Part shown: one piece after another, positions 42,193 to 51,050 of the stretch
How positions within the stretch are numbered: the first letter of the stretch is position 1
Layout of the letters: each line of letters opens with the position of its first letter
The notes under the pieces: model-generated
Database searches by the model: none
What the model saw: the letters and a program-made list of their open reading frames with translations, nothing else
What the model was told of the DNA's origin: nothing
Position numbers and translations under genes: made by a program
Origin: Seinonella peptonophila
GTDB lineage: Bacteria > Bacillota > Bacilli > Thermoactinomycetales > Thermoactinomycetaceae
Length of the DNA stretch: 64,000 nucleotides
Direction of reading: 5' to 3'
Assembly: GCF_900129355.1 (NCBI RefSeq)
Contig: NZ_FQVL01000010.1
Span: forward strand, 39,711 to 103,710

Positions 42193-42532
42193 GATCAAAA
42201 GCAGGTAGGTGTGGGTCGCAGTCAAGCGATCCCCTACCTGCTTTTGTGTGCGAAAAAGAGCAAAAAGCACTCTCGCTTGTGAGGGTGCTTTTAACTTGCT
42301 TTTTTCTCAATATCTTGTTTAACTCAATAAAAATCCCCTCACCTACCCAAGTTCCAACATATGCAGCTTTCCATATATATTCACTGCGTCTCATTTCATC
42401 CACTTCATTATTGCACAAGCTCTAATGCATACAAGATTTAAAAATTAGTAGCTATCACTATCAGGGAGTTCGAATTAAGTGATTCCGTCTGGAAAATCTA
42501 AAATATTAATCACCCTTCTGCCACAATAAGAG

Positions 42533-42575
42533 ATCTGTCAATCATAGTTTATGTCCTATTGATTGGCGGATTTTT
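42533..42575. terminator. Hairpin terminator
   Basis: TCTGTCAATCA pairs with TGATTGGCGGA (two wobble positions), followed by six T residues on the plus strand. Confidence 0.5.
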
Positions 42576-42682
42576 TGTTTAAAAACGAAAAGGGGAATTT
42601 TAGCAGATGAAGAATCTTAGTCTGCATTCACGTTTTACCACATTGAGTGACTCTTGTTGCATGTTGGGGTTTTAAATGAAAG

Positions 42683-43576
42683 TTACTCAAAAATTCCTGT
42701 TAACAAAGCTGACCCCGTTGTACCGGTTTGTGCACCTAAGGTGGCGAGAGCCAACGGTGTTGATTGTTGGAGATAGGAATATACATATGAGTCGATTTGT
42801 GTAGTAAGTTTTGAAAGAATGTGCGGCTGAGATTGAATGACTCCTCCACCAAGGATAATGATGTTCGGGTTGACGGTCTGAATAATGTTTGCAATACCGA
42901 TAGATAAATAGTTAATGGCATCATCTATGATTTGTTTGGCTATTGGATTTCCTTCATTTGCTAGTTGGAAAACAGTCTTAGCTCCATTCGCTACTTGTAA
43001 TAGTTGAACCCCTCTTTTTCCAATGGCTTGCCCACTTGCTAAGGATTCTAAACTTCCGCGGTTTAAACCTGGTAGAAGGGGTCCATTCGATGATACAATC
43101 ATGTTCCCAATCTCACCCGCGCAATTTTTTGCTCCTTTGATTAGCTGTCGATTTAAGACGTATCCTCCACCAATTCCAGTACTCACAGTAATATAGAAAA
43201 CACTTTCCTCATTTTTGCCTGCCCCTAGACAAGCTTCTGCTAATGCAGCGACGTTTGCGTCGTTTTCTAAATAAACGGGTAGATCAAATGATTGTTGCAA
43301 AATTTCTACCAATGGAATTGCTGACCAACCTGGAAGGTTAGGTGGATTATGGATAATTCCATTATGTAAGGGACCTGGCGATCCAATCCCGATACCACTT
43401 ATGGATTCACCCTCTGTCAGCGTATCAATCATTTTTTTTAAATCCGCAATGACCGCATCAGGACCGCGTTGAGCCAGAGTAGGCTGGTTCAATTCCTTCA
43501 GTATTTTTCCTGATTGATCTATCACACAACCTCGAAGTTGCGTTCCACCCAAATCGATACCAATTGCTTTTTTCAT
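42683..43576 (-). CDS. ROK-family sugar kinase
   Basis: A 297-residue cytoplasmic kinase. IGIDLGGTQLRGCVID is the phosphate-binding loop at the N-terminus; GIGSPGPL, ENDANVAALAEA and TVSTGIGGGYVLNRQ follow. The zinc motif of classical ROK glucokinases (CxCGxxGCxE) is not present at GPLLPGLNRGSLESLASG, so zinc-free ROK kinases for hexoses or amino sugars are closer. It may phosphorylate mannose or glucose released by the mannosidase locus 8 kb away, which is inference. Binding site AAAGGG before ATG. Confidence 0.8.
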   Translation of the reverse strand: MKKAIGIDLGGTQLRGCVIDQSGKILKELNQPTLAQRGPDAVIADLKKMIDTLTEGESISGIGIGSPGPLHNGIIHNPPNLPGWSAIPLVEILQQSFDLPVYLENDANVAALAEACLGAGKNEESVFYITVSTGIGGGYVLNRQLIKGAKNCAGEIGNMIVSSNGPLLPGLNRGSLESLASGQAIGKRGVQLLQVANGAKTVFQLANEGNPIAKQIIDDAINYLSIGIANIIQTVNPNIIILGGGVIQSQPHILSKLTTQIDSYVYSYLQQSTPLALATLGAQTGTTGSALLTGIFE

Positions 43577-43693
43577 AATCTCTTCAACCCTTTCGTTGAA
43601 ATAATGTTAAATGAATCGAGATGGAAAAATTATGGTCAGTGCAGCGCTCCGATTCAAGGATTCTCCATCTTCAGAAATAGAGATTGCTAAATT

Positions 43694-43993
43694 GGAAGAG
43701 ATTATCTAAGAATCCCTTTCATTTATGAGTGGGAATTGGTCAAGAAACTACTTATTTTTCAAGTAGAGTGATCTTTCCGATAAAGACGCCACTGTTCAAA
43801 AGAGGCTTTACCAGTTTTCATATGTTATATCAGGGAGAAGATGAGAGGTGGTTTTGCAGCTCTTATTGATTCTTAGAAATGAAAGAAACAATCTACTCTG
43901 TTTTTCCAGCTGTCTAAACTTATCAAGTCCATCGGGTAATATAATATGATCGTCTTTGAAAAAAGGATATCTTTCTCCTTTTACAAAAAGTTC
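43694..43993 (-). pseudogene. Duplicated, decayed 3' end of manA
   Basis: This 300-base block repeats 48925-49230, that is the last 30-odd codons of the intact manA gene and its downstream sequence. EELFVKGERYPFFKDDHIIL matches EFFVKGERYPFFKGDHIIL, then indels break the frame (DGLDKFRQ for FGLGEYQ). It ends abruptly at 43993 against a group II intron reverse-transcriptase fragment. Confidence 0.75.
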
Positions 43994-44374
43994 TTCAATC
44001 GTGTTCATCCTGACAAATTGATGGGTTTAGTCGCCCAAAAAGTCAAAGACAAAAGTATTCTTAAGATTATACATAACTATCTCAATGATGGGGTCATAAT
44101 AAATGGAGTAAAAGTGAGAAATGAAGAGGGGGTTACACAAGGAGTCCTTCTAAGTCCGCTTCTTTTCAACATCATGCTCGAACAGCTTGATCGATTACTG
44201 GAAAAGCGTGGACACAAGTTCTTCCGCTATGCGGACGACTTCAACATCTATGTAAAATCAGAGAAAGCAGGCAATCACTTCATGCAATCCATGACCTCGT
44301 TCATAAACATGACAACATCGACATGTGACAAGGTTGTCATGTTCGGGTTATTTTGGTACTATAGAAAGAAATAA
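43991..44374 (+). pseudogene. Group II intron reverse transcriptase fragment
   Basis: About 110 residues of an intron-encoded protein. FFNRVHPDKLMGLVAQKVKD, EEGVTQGVLLSPLLFNIMLE (the QG.xxSP.L motif) and HKFFRYADDFNIYVKS with the catalytic YADD are present. It lacks the N-terminal half, the rest of the thumb and the maturase domains, so it is a dead fragment. The 5' junction is fused to the manA duplication. Confidence 0.8.
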
Positions 44375-44526
44375 CAATTATTTTCTGAAATACTATCGAG
44401 ATATTTGGAGGTGGATAAATTTATCTTATTCTTTCACTCAACTAATATCAATGACCTGATCCTACAACCATTATGAAGTTTAAATCTTTTGAAGATCTAA
44501 TCTCCCTATAAAAGAAGGAACTAAGC

Positions 44527-44704
44527 ATGCAAAAGATACTTTTTTATAATTTGAGTGATAGTAAGATACAGAAAATCTTTGATGCCGCAGTACAAGCATT
44601 TTAAACCCGTCGTAATTCAGATTGTCAAAATTGCAAAACTACAAAGAGGTAGTTTCTATCAATATTTTAACGATAAAGATGATATCTACCTTTATGTACT
44701 TTGA
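44527..44704 (+). pseudogene. Remnant of a TetR-family regulator
   Basis: MQKILFYNLSDSKIQKIFDA and AVQAF, then a TAA, a frameshift, and RGSFYQYFNDKDDIYLYVL. This is the TetR N-terminal HTH (KIxxAAxxxF...ISKIAK...RGSFYxYFxxKxDIY) with its middle destroyed. It lies just upstream of the rifampin phosphotransferase gene and could once have controlled it. Confidence 0.6.
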
Positions 44705-44758
44705 ACTATTACCACCTGTAATAGAAAAGAAAATTGCCATTTTTAGGAGAGATATAGT

Positions 44759-47380
44759 ATGAGTTCCTATGTGCTTCATTTTCAAGAGATCGAAAAATCT
44801 CAACTTTTGCTGGTAGGAGGGAAAGGGTTAAATTTAGGGGAATTATCAAGAATTCAAGGAATCCAAGTGCCGGAAGGATTTTGTGTTACGACCAAGGCAT
44901 ATCAAAGAGTGATCGAACAAAACAAAGAGTTTCAGGGATTGTTGAATCAATTAGCACTTCTAAAAATAGAAGATCAGGATAAAATCAGTGAAATTAGCGG
45001 TAGGATCCGAGAAACCATTGAAAATATAGAAATTCCTTCAGAAATTACTAAAGCTGTTGTACAATATCTATCGCAGTTTGGTGAAGAACATGCTTATGCT
45101 GTACGTTCCAGTGCAACGGCTGAAGATTTACCAACAGCCTCCTTTGCCGGTCAGCAAGATACGTATTTGAACATCATCGGGGGAGAGGCAATTTTGCGAC
45201 ATATCAGTAAATGTTGGGCTTCCCTCTTTACGGATCGCGCTGTTATCTACCGAATGCAAAATGAATTTGACCACAATCTAGTTCGCCTATCTGTTGTCGT
45301 CCAACGTATGGTTTTTCCACAGGCTTCCGGGATTCTATTCACTGCTGATCCTATTACTTTCAACCGAAAGATACTATCCATTGATGCCAGTTTTGGACTT
45401 GGTGAAGCGCTTGTCTCTGGCTTGGTGTCTGCTGATAATTATAAGGTGAGAGAGGGGAAAATTATTGAGAAAACAATCTCTCCCAAGAAATTGGCCATTT
45501 ATGCATTAAAAGAAGGTGGAACGGTCGAGCAGAAGATAGAGAATGATCAACAGAATTTGCAAACACTGACAGATAAACAGATTTTACAACTGGAATACTT
45601 AGGTAGAAAAATAGAGTCTTATTTTGGTTGTCCACAGGATATTGAATGGTGTATGGATGGAGATGAATTCTATATTGTACAAAGTCGTCCTGTTACCACA
45701 TTATACCCTGTTCCAGAAGTGAGCGATGGAAAAACACATATTTTTTTATCTTATGGCCATAAGCAAATGATGACCGAAGCGATTAAACCATTAGGTATTT
45801 CATTCCTTGAATTTTTAGGTGGTAATATTCCATTTCGAAAAGTGGGTGGAAGGTTGTTTGTGGATATCACACACGAACTGGCCTCATCGATATGGCAAAG
45901 AATATTACCTAATACGTTGGGGCAAAGCGATCCATTAGTGAAAAGCGCTCTCTTAAATTTAATCAAAAGGGATGATCTTATAAAATCATTGCCTCAAGGT
46001 AAAAAGGCTTTCACACAGATGGATGGACTATCATGGAATCTTCCTTATCATGCGATAAAAATTTATCAACAAAACGATCCAACGATCATTCAACAAATTA
46101 TTTCACAAAATGAGATATCTATTAATGATCTTCGGCAAAGAATTTCAAAAGTATCAGGAGAGGATTTGTTTGCATTTATTTTAGAAGATCATAAACAGCT
46201 AAAAAAAATCTTGGCTGATCCACAAAGTATGGGAATACTCATGATTGGATTTTACGCCACTTATTGGATTAATAATAAAATGGAAAAATGGTTGGGGGAA
46301 AAGAATGCAGCAGATATACTCTCACAATCGGTTCCCAATAATATCACTTCCGAAATGGGTCTTGAACTTTTGGATGTAGCAGATGTAGTACGACAATATC
46401 CGGAAGTGATTGAATATTTCCATCACCCTAATGATGAGACATTTTTTGAAGACTTGACAAAATTAAAAGGCGGTTCTGCTGTCAGTGAAGCTATCCGTAT
46501 GTATCTTGAAAAATATGGTGTACGTTGTGTTGGAGAGATTGATATCACTAGAACTCGTTGGGCAGAACAACCAACTGCGCTCATCCCTATGATCCTTAAT
46601 AATATCAGGAATTTTAAGCCTAATTCACGGGAAATCAAATTTGAACAAGGACGATTGGAAGCTGAGAAAAAAGAACAAGATCTTTTAATACGTTTAGAGC
46701 AATTACCTTCTGGAAAGCAAAAGGTTAGGAAAACAAAAAAGATGATTAGTATATTGCGTAATTTTGCCGGATATCGAGAATATCCCAAATATAACTACAT
46801 CAGGCGTTACTATATTTATAAACAAGCATTGCTAAAAGAGGCTATTACACTTGTACAAAAGGGAGTGATCCAAAAAAGAGAAGATATTTACTATCTATCC
46901 TTTGAAGAACTGCGAGAAGTTGTTCGTACTAACCAATTGAACTACACAATCATAAATGAGCGAAGAGAAGAATTTAAAAGCTATAAAAATTTGACACCAC
47001 CAAGAATAATGACATCCGAGGGAGAAATTATAGTTGGCAAGTACAGTACAGAGAATATTCCTTCTGATGCTCTAGCAGGTATACCAGCTTCATCTGGGAT
47101 TGTCGAAGGTCGTGCTCGTGTTGTTTTAACAATGAAAGACGCCGAGTTTGCAGATGGTGATATCCTAGTCACTGCTTACACTGATCCCAGTTGGACACCT
47201 CTGTTTCTGTCCATCAAGGGATTAGTAACAGAAGTTGGAGGAGTAGGAACTCATGGTTCCGTCATCGCACGTGAATATGGTATTCCTGCTGTTGTAGGAG
47301 TGGATAATGTTACAAAACTGATAAAAGACGGACAACGGATTCGTGTAAATGGAACAGAAGGATATATAGAAATCTTGTAA
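44759..47380 (+). CDS. rph: Rifampin phosphotransferase (PEP-synthase-like)
   Basis: An 873-residue cytoplasmic three-domain enzyme. An ATP-grasp domain comprises residues 1-310 (GGKGLNLGELSRI; VRSSATAEDLPTASFAGQQD). A rifampin-binding domain covers about 330-750. The phosphohistidine swivel domain lies at the C-terminus, with catalytic His in TEVGGVGTHGSVIAREYG. Length and these motifs match Listeria-type Rph, which transfers the beta-phosphate of ATP to rifampin; true PEP synthases are close relatives. Binding site AGGAGAGATATAGT. Its TetR neighbour is dead, so expression may be constitutive. Confidence 0.85.
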   Translation: MSSYVLHFQEIEKSQLLLVGGKGLNLGELSRIQGIQVPEGFCVTTKAYQRVIEQNKEFQGLLNQLALLKIEDQDKISEISGRIRETIENIEIPSEITKAVVQYLSQFGEEHAYAVRSSATAEDLPTASFAGQQDTYLNIIGGEAILRHISKCWASLFTDRAVIYRMQNEFDHNLVRLSVVVQRMVFPQASGILFTADPITFNRKILSIDASFGLGEALVSGLVSADNYKVREGKIIEKTISPKKLAIYALKEGGTVEQKIENDQQNLQTLTDKQILQLEYLGRKIESYFGCPQDIEWCMDGDEFYIVQSRPVTTLYPVPEVSDGKTHIFLSYGHKQMMTEAIKPLGISFLEFLGGNIPFRKVGGRLFVDITHELASSIWQRILPNTLGQSDPLVKSALLNLIKRDDLIKSLPQGKKAFTQMDGLSWNLPYHAIKIYQQNDPTIIQQIISQNEISINDLRQRISKVSGEDLFAFILEDHKQLKKILADPQSMGILMIGFYATYWINNKMEKWLGEKNAADILSQSVPNNITSEMGLELLDVADVVRQYPEVIEYFHHPNDETFFEDLTKLKGGSAVSEAIRMYLEKYGVRCVGEIDITRTRWAEQPTALIPMILNNIRNFKPNSREIKFEQGRLEAEKKEQDLLIRLEQLPSGKQKVRKTKKMISILRNFAGYREYPKYNYIRRYYIYKQALLKEAITLVQKGVIQKREDIYYLSFEELREVVRTNQLNYTIINERREEFKSYKNLTPPRIMTSEGEIIVGKYSTENIPSDALAGIPASSGIVEGRARVVLTMKDAEFADGDILVTAYTDPSWTPLFLSIKGLVTEVGGVGTHGSVIAREYGIPAVVGVDNVTKLIKDGQRIRVNGTEGYIEIL

Positions 47381-47484
47381 CTTGGAAGTCGGGTAACAGG
47401 TCTGTGTTGCCACACACATCGATCCCTAAGAACAGTATGTGACAGTTTCCCTTCAGCGAAAACTGTTAAAATACGCTTGATTAT

Positions 47485-47508
47485 ATACCATGCAGTATGG
47501 TATTTCAG
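47485..47508 (+). promoter_or_regulatory. Palindrome ahead of the small gene at 47545
   Basis: ATACCAT and ATGGTAT flank GCAGT, shortly after a TTAAAATACG stretch. It could be an operator or a 5' hairpin. The rest of 47381-47544 shows nothing else. Confidence 0.4.
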
Positions 47509-47544
47509 AGTTAGTCATTTGTTTTCGATCGTTGGAGTAGAACA

Positions 47545-47796
47545 ATGGATATGTTCTTTGCCTTCATCATTCTTGCTGGTCTGCTGGCAGTTATGTGGAA
47601 GGGAGACGAGATGGTCGCTAAGAAGGTTTTCATACGAGTAACCCAAGTCACTAGAATTCGCTTCCGTGACCCAGGTGATTTCTGTAAAAGGGATATGTTG
47701 ATAAGAGGATTCATGTCCAAGTTCACCAAGCTTGTTGGTATCCCCTTGATGATGTTCGCCTTCTCAGCATGTAGAGAAGGCGAGGGTTTTGGGTGA
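47545..47796 (+). CDS. 83-residue small membrane protein
   Basis: ATG follows GGAGTAGAACA. An N-terminal membrane helix (MFFAFIILAGLLAVMWKG), a basic middle (RVTQVTRIRFRDPGD) and a second weak hydrophobic segment (LVGIPLMMFAFSAC). Somewhat G/C-rich codons, like the other small membrane genes. No family recognised. Confidence 0.4.
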   Translation: MDMFFAFIILAGLLAVMWKGDEMVAKKVFIRVTQVTRIRFRDPGDFCKRDMLIRGFMSKFTKLVGIPLMMFAFSACREGEGFG

Positions 47797-48390
47797 CAGA
47801 GAAAAAAGTACTCAACCAGTTTCTCTTGATCCCCACAGACGAAACTCTAGTATGTGCCTGACACAAACAAGTGAATCACCCTCTGTTTCTGCTACGTGGG
47901 AGTATACCAGAAGTGGAAACGACAGCAATCCTGATCAACGGGCGGTAGTAGCTTTGGAGCGGCTACCGCCGAAAAATTATATGAAGCAAGCAAGTGGCTG
48001 ATGCATTAAGCACTGACCATTGAGGAGTTTATGTTATTTTTTTATACTCCAGCAATAGCAAGTAGGATACAACTAAGTCTCCTGCTAACAATGGAGTCGA
48101 TGAGATCGAAATCATAATAAAGGAGTACATATGAAGATGAAAAGTTGATCGATGCCTAGGTGAAACGTTATGAACAAAGATGAAAGCTATACTGCCTGCA
48201 TGACTGACTGAGTGTGGGATAACCCTGAATAAAGATGTAATCATCTATAATAGCAAAGAGGGGTACAAAAAGGGAAAGGGTAGGGTATGTTGTAAGAAAT
48301 TGGTTCCATCTAAAGTATATACAATATTTTGTTTAATAAATATGGATATTTGGTAGTGTACATGCTTATTAAACAAATATGAATAGATCT
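47797..48390. other. Gene-poor interval
   Basis: Contains a strong hairpin at about 47940-47971 (GGCGGTAG pairing with CTACCGCC) without a T-run. Several open frames appear on both strands, but none has a binding site or protein-like composition. I see no gene here. Confidence 0.4.
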
Positions 48391-48603
48391 TTAACTCCCG
48401 CCCCCACATCCACCTCCACATCCAGAGCCACATGATCCTCCAGAGCCACCTGACCCTCCACTGCATGATTTATTGTTATATTTGTTAGCTCTATAACTTG
48501 ACCACTCATTGCCATTACCATTATCCAAATCGTTACAGTCACAATCCCTGAATAAAAATATAAAAAATACAATGACAATGAATAAGATTAACAAGTTGCC
48601 CAT
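48391..48603 (-). CDS. 70-residue Gly/Cys-rich membrane protein
   Basis: ATG after GAGAGGTGGCATTTC. A hydrophobic helix at residues 3-19 (LLILFIVIVFFIFLF), an Asn/Asp-rich linker with two cysteines (DCDCND), then a C-terminus of alternating Gly, Ser and Cys (SGGSCGSGCGGGCGGGS). It resembles small Gly/Cys-rich single-pass proteins of unknown role in Bacilli. Seven cysteines suggest metal binding or cross-linking. Confidence 0.5.
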   Translation of the reverse strand: MGNLLILFIVIVFFIFLFRDCDCNDLDNGNGNEWSSYRANKYNNKSCSGGSGGSGGSCGSGCGGGCGGGS

Positions 48604-48689
48604 GAAATGCCACCTCTCTTCGGTGACAAAATAGATGATCTATTTGCATAATTATATCATATCTATTCAACACACATTATATCTTTGCG

Positions 48690-48772
48690 AGCGTGAAAAC
48701 CCCTAGCTTAGCTACGGGGATGAAAAGCAAGTTCGGACAGGGGAGGATTTTATCCCTTCCCAAGTCTGACGG
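48690..48772. repeat. IS200/IS605-end-like hairpin
   Basis: GAGCGTGAAAACCCCTAGC, then GCTACGGGGATGAAAAGC, forming a TAGC-TTA-GCTA stem flanked by CCC and GGG. The layout recalls IS200/IS605 ends, but it differs from the 345-bp family and no transposase lies nearby. The rest of 48604-49096 is the parent of the 43694 duplication from 48925 on. Confidence 0.35.
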
Positions 48773-49096
48773 TTTTTAGAATATGGAGTTTACAAATACG
48801 TATTCGATTGGTGTTATTTAGGTGTCGAATCAACCGAAAGTGAAATTCAATCAAGTAAGCTGATCGATGAGAATGAGGGATCAAAGCTGTGAGGCATATA
48901 GTGTAAACGGGGTTTTTCTTCGATGGAAGAGATTATCTAAGAATCCCTTTCATTTATGGGTAGGGAGTGGTCAAGAAACTACTAATTTTTCAAGTAAGAG
49001 TGATCTTTCCGATAAAGACTCCACTGTTCAAAAGTGGAGTCTTTACTGTTTTCATATTTTATATCATTAGGAAGAAGATGAGAGGTTTTGCAGCTC

Positions 49097-50071
49097 TTAT
49101 TGATCCTTAGAAATGAAAGAAACAATCCACTCTGTATTTCCACTTGTCTGATACTCACCAAGTCCAAAAGGTAATATAATATGATCGCCTTTGAAAAAAG
49201 GATATCTTTCTCCTTTTACAAAAAACTCGCCTTCTCCATTGAGAACACTGATGATTTGAAAGTTCTTATCTTGTATAAATGATGTATTTCCTTCAGTCTT
49301 CCATCTTTGTACTGTGAAAAATTGGTTTTCAATATATGTAATAATTTCCGTTGATTGATGAACATGAGTTATAGGTTGGATAAAAATGTCTTGGTGAGGA
49401 AAATTGATCACCTCTAATGCTTTGTTTATATGTAATTCTCTAATATTCCCGTGTTCATCTACACGTTCATAATCATAGACACGATACGTAAGATCGGAAT
49501 TTTGCTGTGTTTCTAATACTAAAGTCCCTTTGCACAATGCATGAAGTGTACCACTTGGTACATAAAAAAAGTCTCCTGGTTTTATTTTTAATCGCCGAAA
49601 CAATGTATCTCGATCTTTACTGAGATATTTCTGTTGAAATTCTTCTTTTGATTGGGCTGTATGTCCGTATACAATTTCTGCATCTTTCTCGCAATCTATA
49701 ATATACCAACATTCCGTTTTACCAGATCTTTCAGCCTCAACTTTTTGAGCGTAAGTATCATCCGGATGAACCTGAATGGATAAATCCTGATCAGCATCTA
49801 AAATTTTTGTTAAAAGTGGAAATACCTCTCCCTTGGTATGACCAAAGAGATGCCGTTGATTTTCCCAGAGTACATTTAAATCTAATCCACCATAGATTCC
49901 ATTTTTCACAGTGCTCTTTCCGTGTGGATGAGCAGAAATTCCCCAACATTCACCCGTTTGATCTGATGGGATATCATATAAAAATTGATCTCTTAATCTC
50001 GTTCCTCCCCAGATGCGTTTTTTCATTACAGGTTGTAAAAACAAAGGGTAACTCAATTTCTCCACCACCAT
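49097..50071 (-). CDS. manA: Mannose-6-phosphate isomerase, class I
   Basis: A 324-residue cytoplasmic zinc enzyme interconverting mannose 6-phosphate and fructose 6-phosphate. Metal ligands are visible in LSIQVHPDDTYAQ (Gln, His), KTECWYII (Glu) and SGTLHAL (His). Short Bacilli-type length. It is directly downstream of, and in the same direction as, the GntR regulator gene, with a 61-base gap. It channels mannose 6-phosphate from the PTS and alpha-mannosidase into glycolysis. Its 3' end is duplicated at 43694. Confidence 0.9.
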   Translation of the reverse strand: MVVEKLSYPLFLQPVMKKRIWGGTRLRDQFLYDIPSDQTGECWGISAHPHGKSTVKNGIYGGLDLNVLWENQRHLFGHTKGEVFPLLTKILDADQDLSIQVHPDDTYAQKVEAERSGKTECWYIIDCEKDAEIVYGHTAQSKEEFQQKYLSKDRDTLFRRLKIKPGDFFYVPSGTLHALCKGTLVLETQQNSDLTYRVYDYERVDEHGNIRELHINKALEVINFPHQDIFIQPITHVHQSTEIITYIENQFFTVQRWKTEGNTSFIQDKNFQIISVLNGEGEFFVKGERYPFFKGDHIILPFGLGEYQTSGNTEWIVSFISKDQ

Positions 50072-50132
50072 GGATATTTTTTAGCTGTCATTTCATTTAC
50101 AAGAATTGTACGGAAGATCGATTGATAAGCTG

Positions 50133-50843
50133 TTAGAGGGAAAAATCTAAATAGTATTTATATAAATTCCCAACATAATAACACTCTGTGTATTCATAAA
50201 AGTTTTCACTCTTACAGGAGGTGTATCGAGTTCTTTTTAGAACAGGGGTATTTTCTTTTATTTTCAAGGCTGTTTTAATCTCATGATTTGGCAATATCGC
50301 TTCGACAACTTCTCTTTCTTGATTTACACTGATGCCAAGTTGATTTAAATAAGCATAAAAGGAGCCATAGTAAAGTTTTGGATTTAGAGAAAAATGTTCT
50401 TCAAATTTAATGTGGGTGACAAAATAAGCAAAAGTTTTATCATCATCGCCTCGAATTCTACGAATGATAAGTACTTTATCCCCTACTTCGATGTTGAGGT
50501 ACATGGCAAGCTTTTTATTTGCCCGGGTTACTTCTAACTCAACATTGAGTGTACGCGCTTGTTTCCCAATTTCTTTCATTTCTTCTGTGAAACCTTTGAC
50601 GAGCGTGTAATTGTCCGCAGTATCTTCAAATGGTGTGACGAAAGTCCCTTTAGGACGTTCCCGATAAAGAAGCTTTTCCTTCACTAATTCATCAATTGCT
50701 TTTCTGATTGTGATTCTACTGACATTATATATATCACAAAGATCTTTTTCTGTTGGTATTCGCTCTCCTTCTTTCCATTTTCCAATTTTTATATTGTCTC
50801 TTAGGTGTTCAGCGATTTGAACATAGAGAGGAATGTTACTCAA
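50133..50843 (-). CDS. GntR/HutC-family regulator with UTRA domain
   Basis: About 236 residues from TTG 50843 (GGGAGG, spacing 9); an ATG at 50897 is less likely. An N-terminal winged helix (RIPTEKDLCDIYNVSRITIR then KAIDEL) and a UTRA ligand domain (FVTHIKFEEH; ECYYVGNLYKYYLDF) that binds sugars or sugar phosphates. It is divergent from the mannoside operon and is its natural repressor, like MngR in the E. coli mannosylglycerate locus. Confidence 0.88.
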   Translation of the reverse strand: MSNIPLYVQIAEHLRDNIKIGKWKEGERIPTEKDLCDIYNVSRITIRKAIDELVKEKLLYRERPKGTFVTPFEDTADNYTLVKGFTEEMKEIGKQARTLNVELEVTRANKKLAMYLNIEVGDKVLIIRRIRGDDDKTFAYFVTHIKFEEHFSLNPKLYYGSFYAYLNQLGISVNQEREVVEAILPNHEIKTALKIKENTPVLKRTRYTSCKSENFYEYTECYYVGNLYKYYLDFSL

Positions 50844-50859
50844 TGTATATAACCTCCCA

Positions 50860-51045
50860 TTAACTTTGGTAGCTATTGTTATAACATTATAGCACATTCT
50901 CTACTCGTTTTATACAATTGAGTTCGCATCAAAAACGTTATTATATAGGGGTATTTTTAAGCTGTATAAAAAAATATTGGAAGTGTTCGCTCCTTGCTGG
51001 TACAATATTGTTATATAGTAATAATAATATAATGATAAGGAGGAT
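50860..51045. promoter_or_regulatory. Divergent control region of the mannoside locus
   Basis: AT-rich dyads that could bind the GntR protein: TTGTTATAACATTATAGC (about 50875-50892), GTTATTATATAGG (about 50938) and TATTGTTATATAGTAAT (about 51006). A related TGTTATATGATCATAATG lies ahead of the mannosidase gene at 52832. A TATAAT box at about 51029 precedes the 51051 gene. Confidence 0.4.
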
Positions 51046-51050
51046 GTTAC

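Noticed and set aside
42173..42418. 81-residue minus-strand ORF
   Set aside because: The end runs through a terminator hairpin and the antisense of cassette C, with no binding site. A short stretch (ELNKxxRKKQVKST) recurs near 40560 and may be a remnant, but a gene is not supported.
44759..47380. Assignment as phosphoenolpyruvate synthase
   Set aside because: Domain order fits both, but N-terminal and central sequences (for example ASFAGQQDTYLNIIG and the THGSVIAREYG swivel) agree better with rifampin phosphotransferase as I know it. A PEP synthase role is not fully excluded.
48029..48578. Several minus-strand ORFs around the Gly/Cys-rich gene
   Set aside because: Low-complexity Trp/Arg/Val-rich frames produced by the Gly/Cys codons read in the wrong frame.
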